Made by a program: the position numbers and the translations under genes. A stretch of DNA of 31,931 bases from CAYOHG01 sp964465125 (GTDB taxonomy: Bacteria > Planctomycetota > Phycisphaerae > UBA1845 > Fen-1342). Below the pieces are notes generated by a model. It saw nothing but the letters and a program-made list of their open reading frames with translations, was not told the DNA's origin and made no database searches. Shown piece by piece: positions 19,578-27,160 of this stretch. Each line of letters starts with the position of its first letter. The first letter of the stretch is position 1. The stretch lies in the NCBI GenBank assembly GCA_964465125.1, contig CAYXIO010000051.1:1-31931 (forward strand), in the 5' to 3' direction.

Positions 19578-21274
19578 CGCCGGCCCGCCCCCTTCATCCC
19601 GCGCGTCATTCCTGTCCGGGCGGACTCTTCCGGCTGTTGCTCGCCGCCGCGCTCGGATCGAACTTGCCGGGCGCGGCCGAAGCGCAGAGCGCCCCGGCGC
19701 GCGGCGAGCGCGTCTCAGTTCTCGTTGCCGCGGACGAGACGCGCCTGTGGCTCGCCAGCGTCGCGTCGGATCGTTCCGAGCTGTTCCTGCGTGAGTCGGC
19801 CGGGCGCTTCAACCTGGGGCAGCCAGTCAACGCCCCGATCTCGCTGCTGACCGTGTACGGACCGGAGGCCGCGCTGATCTTCCGCGACGGTCAGCTCTTT
19901 TCAGCGAACGCGCAGCAGCGGCGGGTGGCCAAGCTGCGGACCGCGCCTGGCTCGGCGGTGCCGTTGGCGCTGATCAACGACGGTGACACGCTGCTGGCGC
20001 TGGCGCGCCGGACGGAGGCGACCTCCCAACCGCAGGAGGGTGGCGCCGCCGGCGAATTCGCAGACCAGGCCGAGCGCGAGCTCTCCATCTATCAACTGAC
20101 GAAGGACGGCTGGACGCTGCTGGGGGAGTGTCCGACGGACGCGCGGCGGCGCGACTCCGGCGCCGCCCCGCCGCGCTTGCTTGCGGATGGGGCACTTCTG
20201 CTGTTGGCGTATGAACCGGCGGATCGTCCCGGACAACTCACGACGATGCGGCTCGAACCGTCCGCGCGTTCCTGGCAGCCGCTCGCCGGCGCCCTGGAGG
20301 TGCCCAACCTGACGCGCTTCTGGCTCGCCAGCGTCGGGAACGTGCCGACATTGACGGCGGCGCAGCGCGATCGCGACGGCACCGAGCGCATTGCGGCGTT
20401 TCGATTGCTTGGCAACCTGTCCTCGGGCCTGCGCGAGTGGCAGCCGGCAACGCTCCATCTCGGAGAGCTGCCGGCCGGCGCCCGGCCGACGCACGTGCAC
20501 AGCGCGTTCGGCTTCAACCAGCACCTCGGCTTCCTGGTGGCCGACGACGAGGGCGCCGCCTATCTGCAATTCGCCCGCTTCGACGGGCCGGCGATCGAGC
20601 CGACCGTCGACGTGGCCGAAGTACTGAAGCGCCCGGGCGTGGTTCAACAGACCCAGCAGATGACCCAGATGGTCTCGTTCCTCGTGCTGCTGCTGCTGCT
20701 GGCCGGGCTGTTTACGCTGCGGCGCGACAGCATGCGCCAGATCACCGGCCTGCCGGCGGGGCAGGCCATCGCCTTTTCGTTCCAGCGGCTCACCGGCTGG
20801 GCGGTCGATTTCGCCCCCGTCCTGCTGATCACCGCGGCCTGGATGAACGTCGATTGGCGCGCCGGCCTGACCACCCTGGCCAACTGGGCCATCAGCCCGA
20901 GCCCCGAGCACGACGGACCGCAGCGCGAGGTGCTGATCTGGTGGGCGTGCAGCGTTCTGGCCTACACCACCTACACCACCATCGTCGAGCTGCTCACCGC
21001 GCGCACCCTCGGCAAGCTCGTCGCGCGCTCGCGCGTCTGCGACGAGCGCGGCAGCCGGCCGGCCGCCTGGCAGATTCTCGTTCGAAACAGCTTCCGGCTG
21101 CTTGAGCTCGCGCCGCAGTTCTGGGTCTTCCAACTGCTCCTGCTGCTCTCGCCCAACCGGCAACGACTGGGGGATATATTCGCCCGTACCCTGGTCGTCC
21201 GGCGAACCACCTTGACCGGCGAGCCCCAGGCGGTCGGGCGCGAGCCCGGCTCCGACGAGCCGCCGGACGCATGA
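19574..21274 (+). CDS. RDD-domain membrane protein with large extracytoplasmic N-terminal region
   Basis: 566 residues. The TTG start at 19574 overlaps the preceding stop (TTGA), with AGGAG 5 nt upstream. Residues 17-40 look like a signal peptide (LFRLLLAAALGSNLPGAAEA). Residues about 45-345 are exported and contain repeated strand pairs (RLWLASVASDRSELFL, ALIFRDGQLFSANAQ, GFLVADDEGAAYLQFARF) suggesting a propeller-like fold. A transmembrane helix (366-382) is followed by an RDD domain (about 395-545) with FQRLTGWAVDFAPVLLI, a second helix pair, and RNSFRLLELAPQFW. RDD proteins are poorly understood membrane proteins; some act in ion exchange. The fusion to a large exported region is notable. 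It is the last gene of the ruvX run. Confidence 0.85.
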   Translation: MTPARPLHPARHSCPGGLFRLLLAAALGSNLPGAAEAQSAPARGERVSVLVAADETRLWLASVASDRSELFLRESAGRFNLGQPVNAPISLLTVYGPEAALIFRDGQLFSANAQQRRVAKLRTAPGSAVPLALINDGDTLLALARRTEATSQPQEGGAAGEFADQAERELSIYQLTKDGWTLLGECPTDARRRDSGAAPPRLLADGALLLLAYEPADRPGQLTTMRLEPSARSWQPLAGALEVPNLTRFWLASVGNVPTLTAAQRDRDGTERIAAFRLLGNLSSGLREWQPATLHLGELPAGARPTHVHSAFGFNQHLGFLVADDEGAAYLQFARFDGPAIEPTVDVAEVLKRPGVVQQTQQMTQMVSFLVLLLLLAGLFTLRRDSMRQITGLPAGQAIAFSFQRLTGWAVDFAPVLLITAAWMNVDWRAGLTTLANWAISPSPEHDGPQREVLIWWACSVLAYTTYTTIVELLTARTLGKLVARSRVCDERGSRPAAWQILVRNSFRLLELAPQFWVFQLLLLLSPNRQRLGDIFARTLVVRRTTLTGEPQAVGREPGSDEPPDA

Positions 21275-21316
21275 GGCCGCTTGACGTCCGCCCTGCGATT
21301 GCGCCGGGCCTCCCGC

Positions 21317-21322
21317 TATAGT
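21317..21322 (+). promoter_or_regulatory. Candidate -10 element before dedA-like gene
   Basis: TATAGT in the context CCCGCTATAGTGCC lies 51 bases before the DedA-family start. It stands out from the GC-rich surroundings, but no recognisable -35 is at the right distance. Similar AT islands precede other plus-strand genes here. Confidence 0.3.
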
Positions 21323-21373
21323 GCCCCCTTTCGCCGCCCGCGCTGCGCGGCCTGACCCGCACGAGAGATCGGC

Positions 21374-22075
21374 ATGGACCTGCTTCAGTGGCTGTTCGAC
21401 TTCGTCGTGCACATCGACGTGCATCTCAAGGCGCTGATCGCGCAGTTCGGCGGCTGGACCTATGCGATTCTCTTCGCGGTGATCTTCTTCGAGACGGGCG
21501 TGGTGTTTACGCCAATCCTTCCGGGCGATTCGCTGTTGTTTGCGGCCGGGATGTTCGCCGCCCAGCGATCGCTCAACGCGCACCTGCTGTTCCTGCTGCT
21601 GTCGGTCGCGGCGATCATCGGCGACAGCGCCAACTACTCGATCGGGCGCTACTTCGGCCGTTGGCTGCTGGCGCGACACCCGCGCGTCTTCAAGCCCGAA
21701 TACATGGACAAGACGCACGCCTACTTCGAGAAGTACGGCGGCGCGACGATCATCATCGCGCGCTTCGTGCCCATCGTGCGGACGTTCGCCCCGTTCGTGG
21801 CCGGCATGGGCGCGATGACGTACACGAAGTTCATTCTGTACAACGTGATCGGCGGGGTGGCGTGGGTGGCGCTGTGCGTCTACGCGGGGTACTTCCTGGG
21901 CAACATTCCGATCATCCAGCACAATTTCGAGAAGGTGATCCTCGTGATCGTCTTCCTGTCGATTCTGCCGGGGATCATCGAATTCCTGCGGCATCGCGCC
22001 GCGGCGCGCGCCGCGAAAACCCGCGCCGCGGTGGGTGGAGATTCGGGCAGCGCTCCAGGCGCGCGTGATGCGTGA
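21374..22075 (+). CDS. DedA-family membrane protein
   Basis: 233 residues, ATG 21374. DedA proteins are inner-membrane proteins of the VTT/SNARE-associated family, and some are now known as phospholipid (undecaprenyl phosphate or phosphatidylethanolamine) flippases/transporters. Visible motifs are the re-entrant segment FFETGVVFTPILPGDSLLFA with its acidic residue, GDSANYSIGRYFGRW, ARFVPIVRTFAPFVAGMGAM with the conserved arginines, and two C-terminal membrane helices (NVIGGVAWVALCVYAGYFLG and ILVIVFLSILPGIIEFL). Length and order are typical of the family. The final 25 residues are Ala/Gly/Arg-rich. The ribosome site is weak (GAGAG). A candidate -10 box lies in the gap after the RDD gene, so the gene may be transcribed separately. 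Confidence 0.93.
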   Translation: MDLLQWLFDFVVHIDVHLKALIAQFGGWTYAILFAVIFFETGVVFTPILPGDSLLFAAGMFAAQRSLNAHLLFLLLSVAAIIGDSANYSIGRYFGRWLLARHPRVFKPEYMDKTHAYFEKYGGATIIIARFVPIVRTFAPFVAGMGAMTYTKFILYNVIGGVAWVALCVYAGYFLGNIPIIQHNFEKVILVIVFLSILPGIIEFLRHRAAARAAKTRAAVGGDSGSAPGARDA

Positions 22076-22130
22076 CGCCGGCGCGCGGCACCCTGTCCTC
22101 GCCTCAGGTTGATTCGCCCCCGTTGCGGCA

Positions 22131-22146
22131 CGGCCCGGCCGGGCCG
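22131..22146 (+). promoter_or_regulatory. 16-base perfect palindrome upstream of the flavoenzyme gene
   Basis: CGGCCCGGCCGGGCCG is fully self-complementary, 49 bases before the amine oxidase-like gene and 56 bases after dedA. It could be a terminator stem for dedA or an operator for the next gene; a short palindrome of only G and C can also arise by chance in such DNA. Confidence 0.3.
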
Positions 22147-22194
22147 ACAATCGCCGCTCAGATTCCGCGGTCGCCACCTTGAGGAGAGCTGGAA

Positions 22195-23685
22195 ATGTCG
22201 CACTCCCTGTACGCCCGACTCGCGCGCCGATTCGGACCCACGCCTGACCCGCTCTCCCGCCGCGAGCTGCTGCGCACCTCGGCGCTGCTCGGGGCGAGCC
22301 TGCTGCTTTCAGGGCCCACGGCGATCGCGCGCGCGCGGGCCGCGTTCGGCGCCAAGCGCGTGATCGTGGTCGGCGGCGGATTCTCCGGCCTGGCCTGCGC
22401 CCATGAGCTGCGCAGCGCCGGATACGACGTCACCGTCGTCGAGGCCGGCAGCCGCGTGGGCGGACGCGTGCTCAGCTTCAGTGACCTGGTGCCCGGCAAG
22501 AACGTCGAAGGCGGCGCCGAGCTGATTGGATCCAACCACCCCACCTGGGTCGCGTACGCAGAGAAGTTCAAGCTCGATTTCCTCGACGTCACCGAAGCCG
22601 AGGACGCGGAGTTTCCGGTCATCCTCGACGGCCAGAGACTCAGCGACGCCGACGCCCTGAAGGTCTGGGAGGAGATGGACGCGGCCTTCAGCACGATGAA
22701 CCGCGACGCCGAGCCCGTCGACGCCGACCAGCCCTGGCTCAGCCCCAAGGCCGCCGAGCTCGACAAGCGGACCACCGCGGACTGGCTCAAAGCGCAGGAA
22801 AACCTGTCTCCCATGACCCGCCGGGGCGCCTGGGCGCTGCTAACCGCGGACAACGGCGTCGCGCTCGAAAGGCAGAGCTATCTCGGCATGCTCGCCCAGA
22901 TCAAGGGCGGCGGCGTCGAGAAGTACTGGACCGAGAGCGAGGTCTACCGCTGCAAAGGTGGCAACGACCAGCTTGGCAAGAAGCTCGCCGAGGCTATCGG
23001 CGGCGATCGCATCGTGCTCAGGCTGCCTGTGACGGCGATCAAGGTGAGCAACAACGGCGTCGTGGCGACCTGCACCGACGGCCGGACCCTTGAGGCCGAC
23101 GACATTGTCCTGGCCGTGCCGCCGTCGGTCTGGGGCAAGATCGAAATCTCGCCGGCGTTGCCCCCCGCGCTCGCGCCACAGCTCGGCGTGACGCTGAAGT
23201 ACCTGGTGGCGCTGAAGAAGCGCTTCTGGAAAGAGGCGAAGCTCGCGCCCGACGGACTGACTGACGGCCCCGTCAGCGAGACCTGGGACGGAACCGACAA
23301 CCAGGAAGGCGACGAGGGCGCGGCGCTGAACTGCTTCTCCGGCGGGCCTCCGGCCGAGCAGTGCCGCGAGTTTTCCAGGGACAAGCGTGACGAGCGCTAC
23401 CTGGCGGAGCTCGAGCAGCTGTTCCCGGGTATTCGCGAGCAATTCGTACAGGCGCGTTTCATGGACTGGCCTGGCGCCCCGTGGATCATGTGCGGGTATT
23501 CGTTCCCGGCGGCGGGGCAGGTGACCACGGTCGGGCCGCTGCTGCGCAAGGGGATGGGCCGGCTGCACTTCGCCGGTGAGCACGCGTGTTATCAATTCGT
23601 CGGGTACATGGAGGGCGCGCTCCACTCCGGCGCGGCGCTGGCGAAGCGAATCGCGCAGCGCGACGGTCTGACGGCGGCGCCGTGA
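22195..23685 (+). CDS. Tat-exported flavin amine oxidase-family protein
   Basis: 496 residues from ATG 22195, with GAGGAGAG about 7 nt upstream. The N-terminus has a twin-arginine signal (SRRELLRTSALLGASLLL, Arg 22-23), so the enzyme is probably folded with its cofactor and exported by Tat. The dinucleotide-binding fold follows: VIVVGGGFSGLACAHEL (57-72, GxGxxG) ending at Glu 83 in VVEAGSRVGGRV, then NVEGGAELIGSNHP. The C-terminal FAD-contact segment RLHFAGEHACYQFVGYMEGA is intact. These are features of the monoamine oxidase/polyamine oxidase superfamily, which oxidises amines or related substrates with FAD. The actual substrate cannot be told; squalene or carotenoid-type desaturases share the fold but are less similar here. 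The repeat array directly follows the stop codon. Confidence 0.9.
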   Translation: MSHSLYARLARRFGPTPDPLSRRELLRTSALLGASLLLSGPTAIARARAAFGAKRVIVVGGGFSGLACAHELRSAGYDVTVVEAGSRVGGRVLSFSDLVPGKNVEGGAELIGSNHPTWVAYAEKFKLDFLDVTEAEDAEFPVILDGQRLSDADALKVWEEMDAAFSTMNRDAEPVDADQPWLSPKAAELDKRTTADWLKAQENLSPMTRRGAWALLTADNGVALERQSYLGMLAQIKGGGVEKYWTESEVYRCKGGNDQLGKKLAEAIGGDRIVLRLPVTAIKVSNNGVVATCTDGRTLEADDIVLAVPPSVWGKIEISPALPPALAPQLGVTLKYLVALKKRFWKEAKLAPDGLTDGPVSETWDGTDNQEGDEGAALNCFSGGPPAEQCREFSRDKRDERYLAELEQLFPGIREQFVQARFMDWPGAPWIMCGYSFPAAGQVTTVGPLLRKGMGRLHFAGEHACYQFVGYMEGALHSGAALAKRIAQRDGLTAAP

Positions 23686-23718
23686 TCGGGGGCTGGCCCT
23701 GCTCCCCCCAAAGCCGGT

Positions 23719-23887
23719 TGTGGCACCGGTTGAAAACCGGTGCCACAGAACGCAGAGCCGAGCGCGCTGCACCGGTTGAAAGCCGGTGCCGCAGAAGGCA
23801 GAGCCGAGCGCGCTGCACCGGTTGAAAGCCGGTGCCGCAGAACGCAGAGCCGAGCGCGATTCGCCGATTGGAAACCGGTGCCACATG
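23719..23887. repeat. Tandem array of 46-bp palindromic repeats (four copies)
   Basis: Units begin at 23724, 23770, 23816 and 23862, exactly 46 bases apart. Each holds a hairpin CACCGGTT-GAA-A(A/G)CCGGTG followed by a conserved spacer GCAGAGCCGAGCGCG. The first copy has perfect 13-bp arms (TGTGGCACCGGTT, 23719-23731, and AACCGGTGCCACA, 23735-23747). Copies 2 and 3 each have one mispaired base, and copy 4 is diverged and incomplete. The array is intergenic between two plus-strand genes. It looks like a REP/BIME-type interspersed palindrome cluster. Translated, such units give spurious peptides containing GFQPV. Confidence 0.85.
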
Positions 23888-23903
23888 CCCGCCGGCGCGC
23901 GGC

Positions 23904-23909
23904 TATACT
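23904..23909 (+). promoter_or_regulatory. Candidate -10 element before MBOAT gene
   Basis: TATACT within GCGGCTATACTCCCC lies 86 bases before the MBOAT start and just after the repeat array. There is no obvious -35. It resembles the AT islands before the dedA-like gene and ruvX. Confidence 0.3.
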
Positions 23910-23994
23910 CCCCGCCCGGCAGCGGCGCGGTTTCGGCTCGAGCATGCAAAGTGCGGCGAGCTCGTGAGTCCCGGTTTCGGCGAGCGGGCAGGCG

Positions 23995-25434
23995 GTGCTC
24001 TTCAATTCCCTCACCTTCCTGGTGTTCTTCGCCATCGTGCTGGCGCTTCATTCGCTGCCGCTGCGCTGGACCGCGCGCAAGCTCATCCTGCTGAGCGCGA
24101 GCTACGTCTTTTACGCGGCGTGGAACCCGCCCTTCGTGGCGCTGCTGTGGATCTCGACGGTCGTGGACTACGTCGCGGGGCGAAGGATTGCCGCGGCTCG
24201 CGGCGCCGGCCGGCGGCGCTTCTGGCTGGTCGCAAGCCTGTGCACCAACCTCGGGCTGCTGGGCTTCTTCAAGTACGCCAACTTCGCGCTGGATTCGTTC
24301 GTCGCGCTGCTGCACGCGGGCGGCGTGCACTTTCAGCCGCTGAAGCTCGACCTCGTTCTGCCGGTCGGAATCTCGTTCTACACGTTTCAGACGATGTCGT
24401 ACACGATCGACGTGTACCGCGGGGCGCTAAAGCCCTCGCGCAGCTTTCTGGACTTCGCGTTGTTCGTGACGTTTTTCCCCCAGCTCGTGGCCGGGCCGAT
24501 CGTGCGGGCGGCGGACTTCCTGCCGCAGCTCGACGAGCCGAAGCGCCCCGACGCGCGGCACCTGGTGGGCGGGCTCCTGCTGCTGGCGATCGGTCTGTTC
24601 GAGAAGGTGATCGTCGCGAACCTGCTCGCCGCCCCGGTGGCCGACAAGGTGTTCGCGTCGGCGCGTTACTACGGCGGCTGGCACGCCTGGGTCGGGACGA
24701 TGGCGTTCTCAGCGCAGATTTTCTTCGATTTCGCCGGCTACTCGACCTGCGCCATCGGCGCGGCGATGTGCCTGGGGTTCCGCCTGCCCGACAATTTCCG
24801 GTTTCCGTACGCGGCGGTCGGGTTCTCCGACTTCTGGCGGCGCTGGCACATCTCGCTGTCGACCTGGTTGCGCGACTATCTGTACATCTCGCTGGGCGGC
24901 AATCGCAAGGGCAAGCTGCGCACCTACGTCAACCTGATGCTGACCATGCTGCTGGGCGGACTGTGGCACGGCGCGTCGTGGAAGTTCGTCATCTGGGGCG
25001 GGCTGCACGGCTTCTATCTGATCGGCGAGCGGCTGCTTGGAATCCTGGTCGGCGAGCCGAAGGCCGCTTTGCATCTGCTGACGCGCGTCGCGCTCGGGCT
25101 ATTCACGTACCTGCTCGTGTTGATCACCTGGGTGTTCTTCCGCGCGATCAACCTGGAGCTTGCGCTCGGGCAGCTTCGGGCGATGTTCACCGGGCAGCCG
25201 ATGAGTCCGCCGGATCGGCCCGAGCTCTACCGCCTCAGCGACAGCGACGTGTGCTGGACGCTCGGCCTGACCGCGGTCACGCTGTTGACGCACTGGATCA
25301 TGCGGAATTCGAGCCTGGAAGCGGCCGTCGCGCGGCTGCCCTGGTGGGCGCGCGGCGTGCTGCTTGCGGCGCTCGTGGTGGCCTTGGCGCTATCGCCCGG
25401 AGATGAGCGTGCCTTCATCTACTTCCAGTTCTGA
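23995..25434 (+). CDS. MBOAT-family membrane-bound O-acyltransferase (AlgI-like)
   Basis: 479 residues from a GTG at 23995 (weak purine-rich GGGCAGG upstream), with about ten hydrophobic membrane segments. The MBOAT signatures are present: the conserved Asn/Trp/His cytoplasmic stretch around SDFWRRWHISLSTWLRDYLY (His at about 285) and the catalytic-His motif GGLWHGASWKF (His at about 325). FFPQLVAGPIVRAADFLPQL and IFFDFAGYSTCAIGAA are also typical of the AlgI/DltB branch. Such proteins move acyl groups, usually acetyl, across the membrane to a partner that loads a polysaccharide. The next gene overlaps its 3' end by 26 bases and encodes a likely SGNH partner, supporting an O-acylation role for a surface glycan. 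Confidence 0.94.
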   Translation: MLFNSLTFLVFFAIVLALHSLPLRWTARKLILLSASYVFYAAWNPPFVALLWISTVVDYVAGRRIAAARGAGRRRFWLVASLCTNLGLLGFFKYANFALDSFVALLHAGGVHFQPLKLDLVLPVGISFYTFQTMSYTIDVYRGALKPSRSFLDFALFVTFFPQLVAGPIVRAADFLPQLDEPKRPDARHLVGGLLLLAIGLFEKVIVANLLAAPVADKVFASARYYGGWHAWVGTMAFSAQIFFDFAGYSTCAIGAAMCLGFRLPDNFRFPYAAVGFSDFWRRWHISLSTWLRDYLYISLGGNRKGKLRTYVNLMLTMLLGGLWHGASWKFVIWGGLHGFYLIGERLLGILVGEPKAALHLLTRVALGLFTYLLVLITWVFFRAINLELALGQLRAMFTGQPMSPPDRPELYRLSDSDVCWTLGLTAVTLLTHWIMRNSSLEAAVARLPWWARGVLLAALVVALALSPGDERAFIYFQF

Positions 25435-26935
25435 GCAGCGCTTGCCGCAGGGGCGCTGGGCGGCCTCGGGCGTGTTGGCGCTGGTGCTGTCGCTGCTGAC
25501 GCTCGGCGGGTGGGAGCTGTACTGGCGCGGCCAGGGGTTCACGTCCGCGCTGGTGGACGACAACAACCTCTGGGCGCAGACCCGTCGCTCGCTGCGGTCG
25601 AACGATCCGCAGCAGGCCGCGCTGCTGGGTGCGTCGCGCATGCAACTGGGGATGGACCTGGCGACGTTTCGGCGCGAGACCGGCTACCAGCCGGTGCAGC
25701 TCGCGATGGACGGCTGCCTGTGCGTGCCGATCCTGGAGCACCTGGCGAACACGCCGGGATTTCGCGGGCTGGTGGTGTGCGACGTCTGGCCGACGGCGTT
25801 CTACAAGCGCGATCCTGCGGCGGGCGCCGCCGCCGCCGCGATCAGGTGCTACGAGCAGAGCACCGTCTCGCAGATCATCGAGGAGTGGCTTCAGCTTCGG
25901 CTGCACCAGTCCTTCGCGTTCCGCCGGCCCGAGTTCTCGCCGCGGCAGTTGCTGAGGGCCCTGCAAACCAGGACCTGGCCGAAGCCGTCGCACACGCGGC
26001 TCTTCGCCGACCGCTCGAAGCGCGGCGATTTTACGCTGCTGACGACGTTCGACCTGCCGGCCTACGTGCGGCCCGAGCAACCCCCGCCGGGCGACGCGGA
26101 CAGCAAGACTTCCGAGCGCTGGCGCGCCGACGTCGAGGCGATTCAGTCGATGGTCGCGCGCATTCAGGCGCGCGGCGGGCAGGTCGTGTTCTTCTACTTT
26201 CCCTCCAGCGGCGGTACGCGGCAGTGGGAAGAGGAGCAGTGGCCGCGCTACAAGTACTGGGACGTGCTGGCCGCGAACACCACCGCCATCTGCATCCATC
26301 CGGATGACTACCCGTCGCTGGGGCGCTTTCTGGCGCGCGACGGCTCGCACCTGGACTTCCGCGACGCCCCGGCGTTCACGCGCGCGTTCGCCGGCATCCT
26401 GAACGCGCGGCTGAAGGGGCAGCAGCCGCCGGAGTACGTGTCGCCGGAAGACCGGGCGCGCTGCGAGAACCTGGCGCGTCGCGCGCAGGTGATCGAGCAG
26501 CCGCAGTGGCTCGATGGCCGCGACTTTGTGGGCGTGCTGCACGAGAAGCCCGGCTTCGACAGCGCGGCGAGCGCAACGACGAATCCCTCGGTGGTGACGC
26601 TCGATCTGGGCGAGCCGGTCCAAGCCGCGCTGCTGGAGATGGTGGAGTATGCCTGGCGCGGCAAGACGCTCAGCTTCGCCGACTACGCGTGGGAAACATC
26701 GACGGATGGACAGACCTGGTCCGTGTTGTATGACACACGCGCGCACGGACCGGCGACGGCGTACAACCTGCATCCGTCGGTGACCGGCTTCGATCTGCGC
26801 GGCCGGGCTTCGTTCCGGTATCTGCGCCTTACCCTGCGCCGCGCGGTGCAGGACGATCGACTGTTTCTGCGGCGGCTGCTGATCTGGTCGCGGTATCCGC
26901 AGCAGGACACGCTGCCCCGGCTGACCGGCGGGTGA
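25409..26935 (+). CDS. Membrane-anchored SGNH-like acyltransferase partner with discoidin-like C-terminal domain
   Basis: 508 residues from GTG 25409, preferred because GGAG (25399-25402) is 6 nt upstream; ATG 25403 abuts that GGAG. One membrane helix lies near residues 17-39. Then comes a block-I-like SGNH nucleophile segment ALLGASRMQLGMD (Ser about 76) and a late DGSHLDFRD (Asp about 311, His about 314), the order expected for AlgJ/AlgX/DltD-type SGNH proteins. The C-terminal 110 residues (VVTLDLGEPVQAALLEMVEY, WETSTDGQTWSVLYDT, FRYLRLTLRRA) look like an F5/8 type C/discoidin beta-sandwich, usually glycan-binding. The gene overlaps the MBOAT gene, so the two products probably work together to acetylate an exported polysaccharide. 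Domain calls are by eye. Confidence 0.72.
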   Translation: MPSSTSSSEQRLPQGRWAASGVLALVLSLLTLGGWELYWRGQGFTSALVDDNNLWAQTRRSLRSNDPQQAALLGASRMQLGMDLATFRRETGYQPVQLAMDGCLCVPILEHLANTPGFRGLVVCDVWPTAFYKRDPAAGAAAAAIRCYEQSTVSQIIEEWLQLRLHQSFAFRRPEFSPRQLLRALQTRTWPKPSHTRLFADRSKRGDFTLLTTFDLPAYVRPEQPPPGDADSKTSERWRADVEAIQSMVARIQARGGQVVFFYFPSSGGTRQWEEEQWPRYKYWDVLAANTTAICIHPDDYPSLGRFLARDGSHLDFRDAPAFTRAFAGILNARLKGQQPPEYVSPEDRARCENLARRAQVIEQPQWLDGRDFVGVLHEKPGFDSAASATTNPSVVTLDLGEPVQAALLEMVEYAWRGKTLSFADYAWETSTDGQTWSVLYDTRAHGPATAYNLHPSVTGFDLRGRASFRYLRLTLRRAVQDDRLFLRRLLIWSRYPQQDTLPRLTGG

Positions 26936-26993
26936 CGCCGGAACTCTCGCAGGGCCAGCCCCGCCGACGCGCGGTTCGAATCGACGGCCGCGA

Positions 26994-27160
26994 TCACTCC
27001 AGCTCGAACGTGACGGCGACGGTCGCCGAGATGGCAATGCGGCCGGGCGCGAAGGCTCCCTCCTCCGAACCGGCTGCTCCTCCCGGCTCCGCGACCTGGA
27101 TATTCTGGGCCATCCCGGACCAGCGCGAGCCCCACCAACCGCCGCCTCCCCAGTGCGGCG
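26994..27160 (-). pseudogene. 3' remnant of a SIMPL-domain (YggE-like) gene
   Basis: On the minus strand, one frame ends at TGA 26994-26996 and reads HWGGGGWWGSRWSGMAQ..., then EEGAFAPGRIAISATVAVTFELE at the end. This matches the closing part of SIMPL/DUF541 proteins, where a glycine-rich linker is followed by PGxIxVxAxVxVTFEL. Only about 50 residues have this character. Upstream the frame runs into the 3' end of the PLP-enzyme gene, where its translation becomes arginine/glycine noise. The rest of the gene is absent, so this is a truncated relic left between two convergent genes rather than an expressed protein. Confidence 0.55.

Noticed and set aside
19901..22177. 758-codon minus-strand frame opposite the RDD and DedA genes
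   Set aside because: Antisense shadow of two well-supported genes; the translation is Arg/Gln/His-rich without recognisable domains.
23719..23887. Repeat array considered as CRISPR
   Set aside because: The 46-bp units are contiguous with conserved spacers rather than unique ones, the last copy is diverged, and no cas gene is present.
23486..24035. Small open frames through the repeats giving GFQPV/FSTG-type peptides
   Set aside because: The peptides come from translating the palindromic repeat; they occur in several frames and have no start signals.
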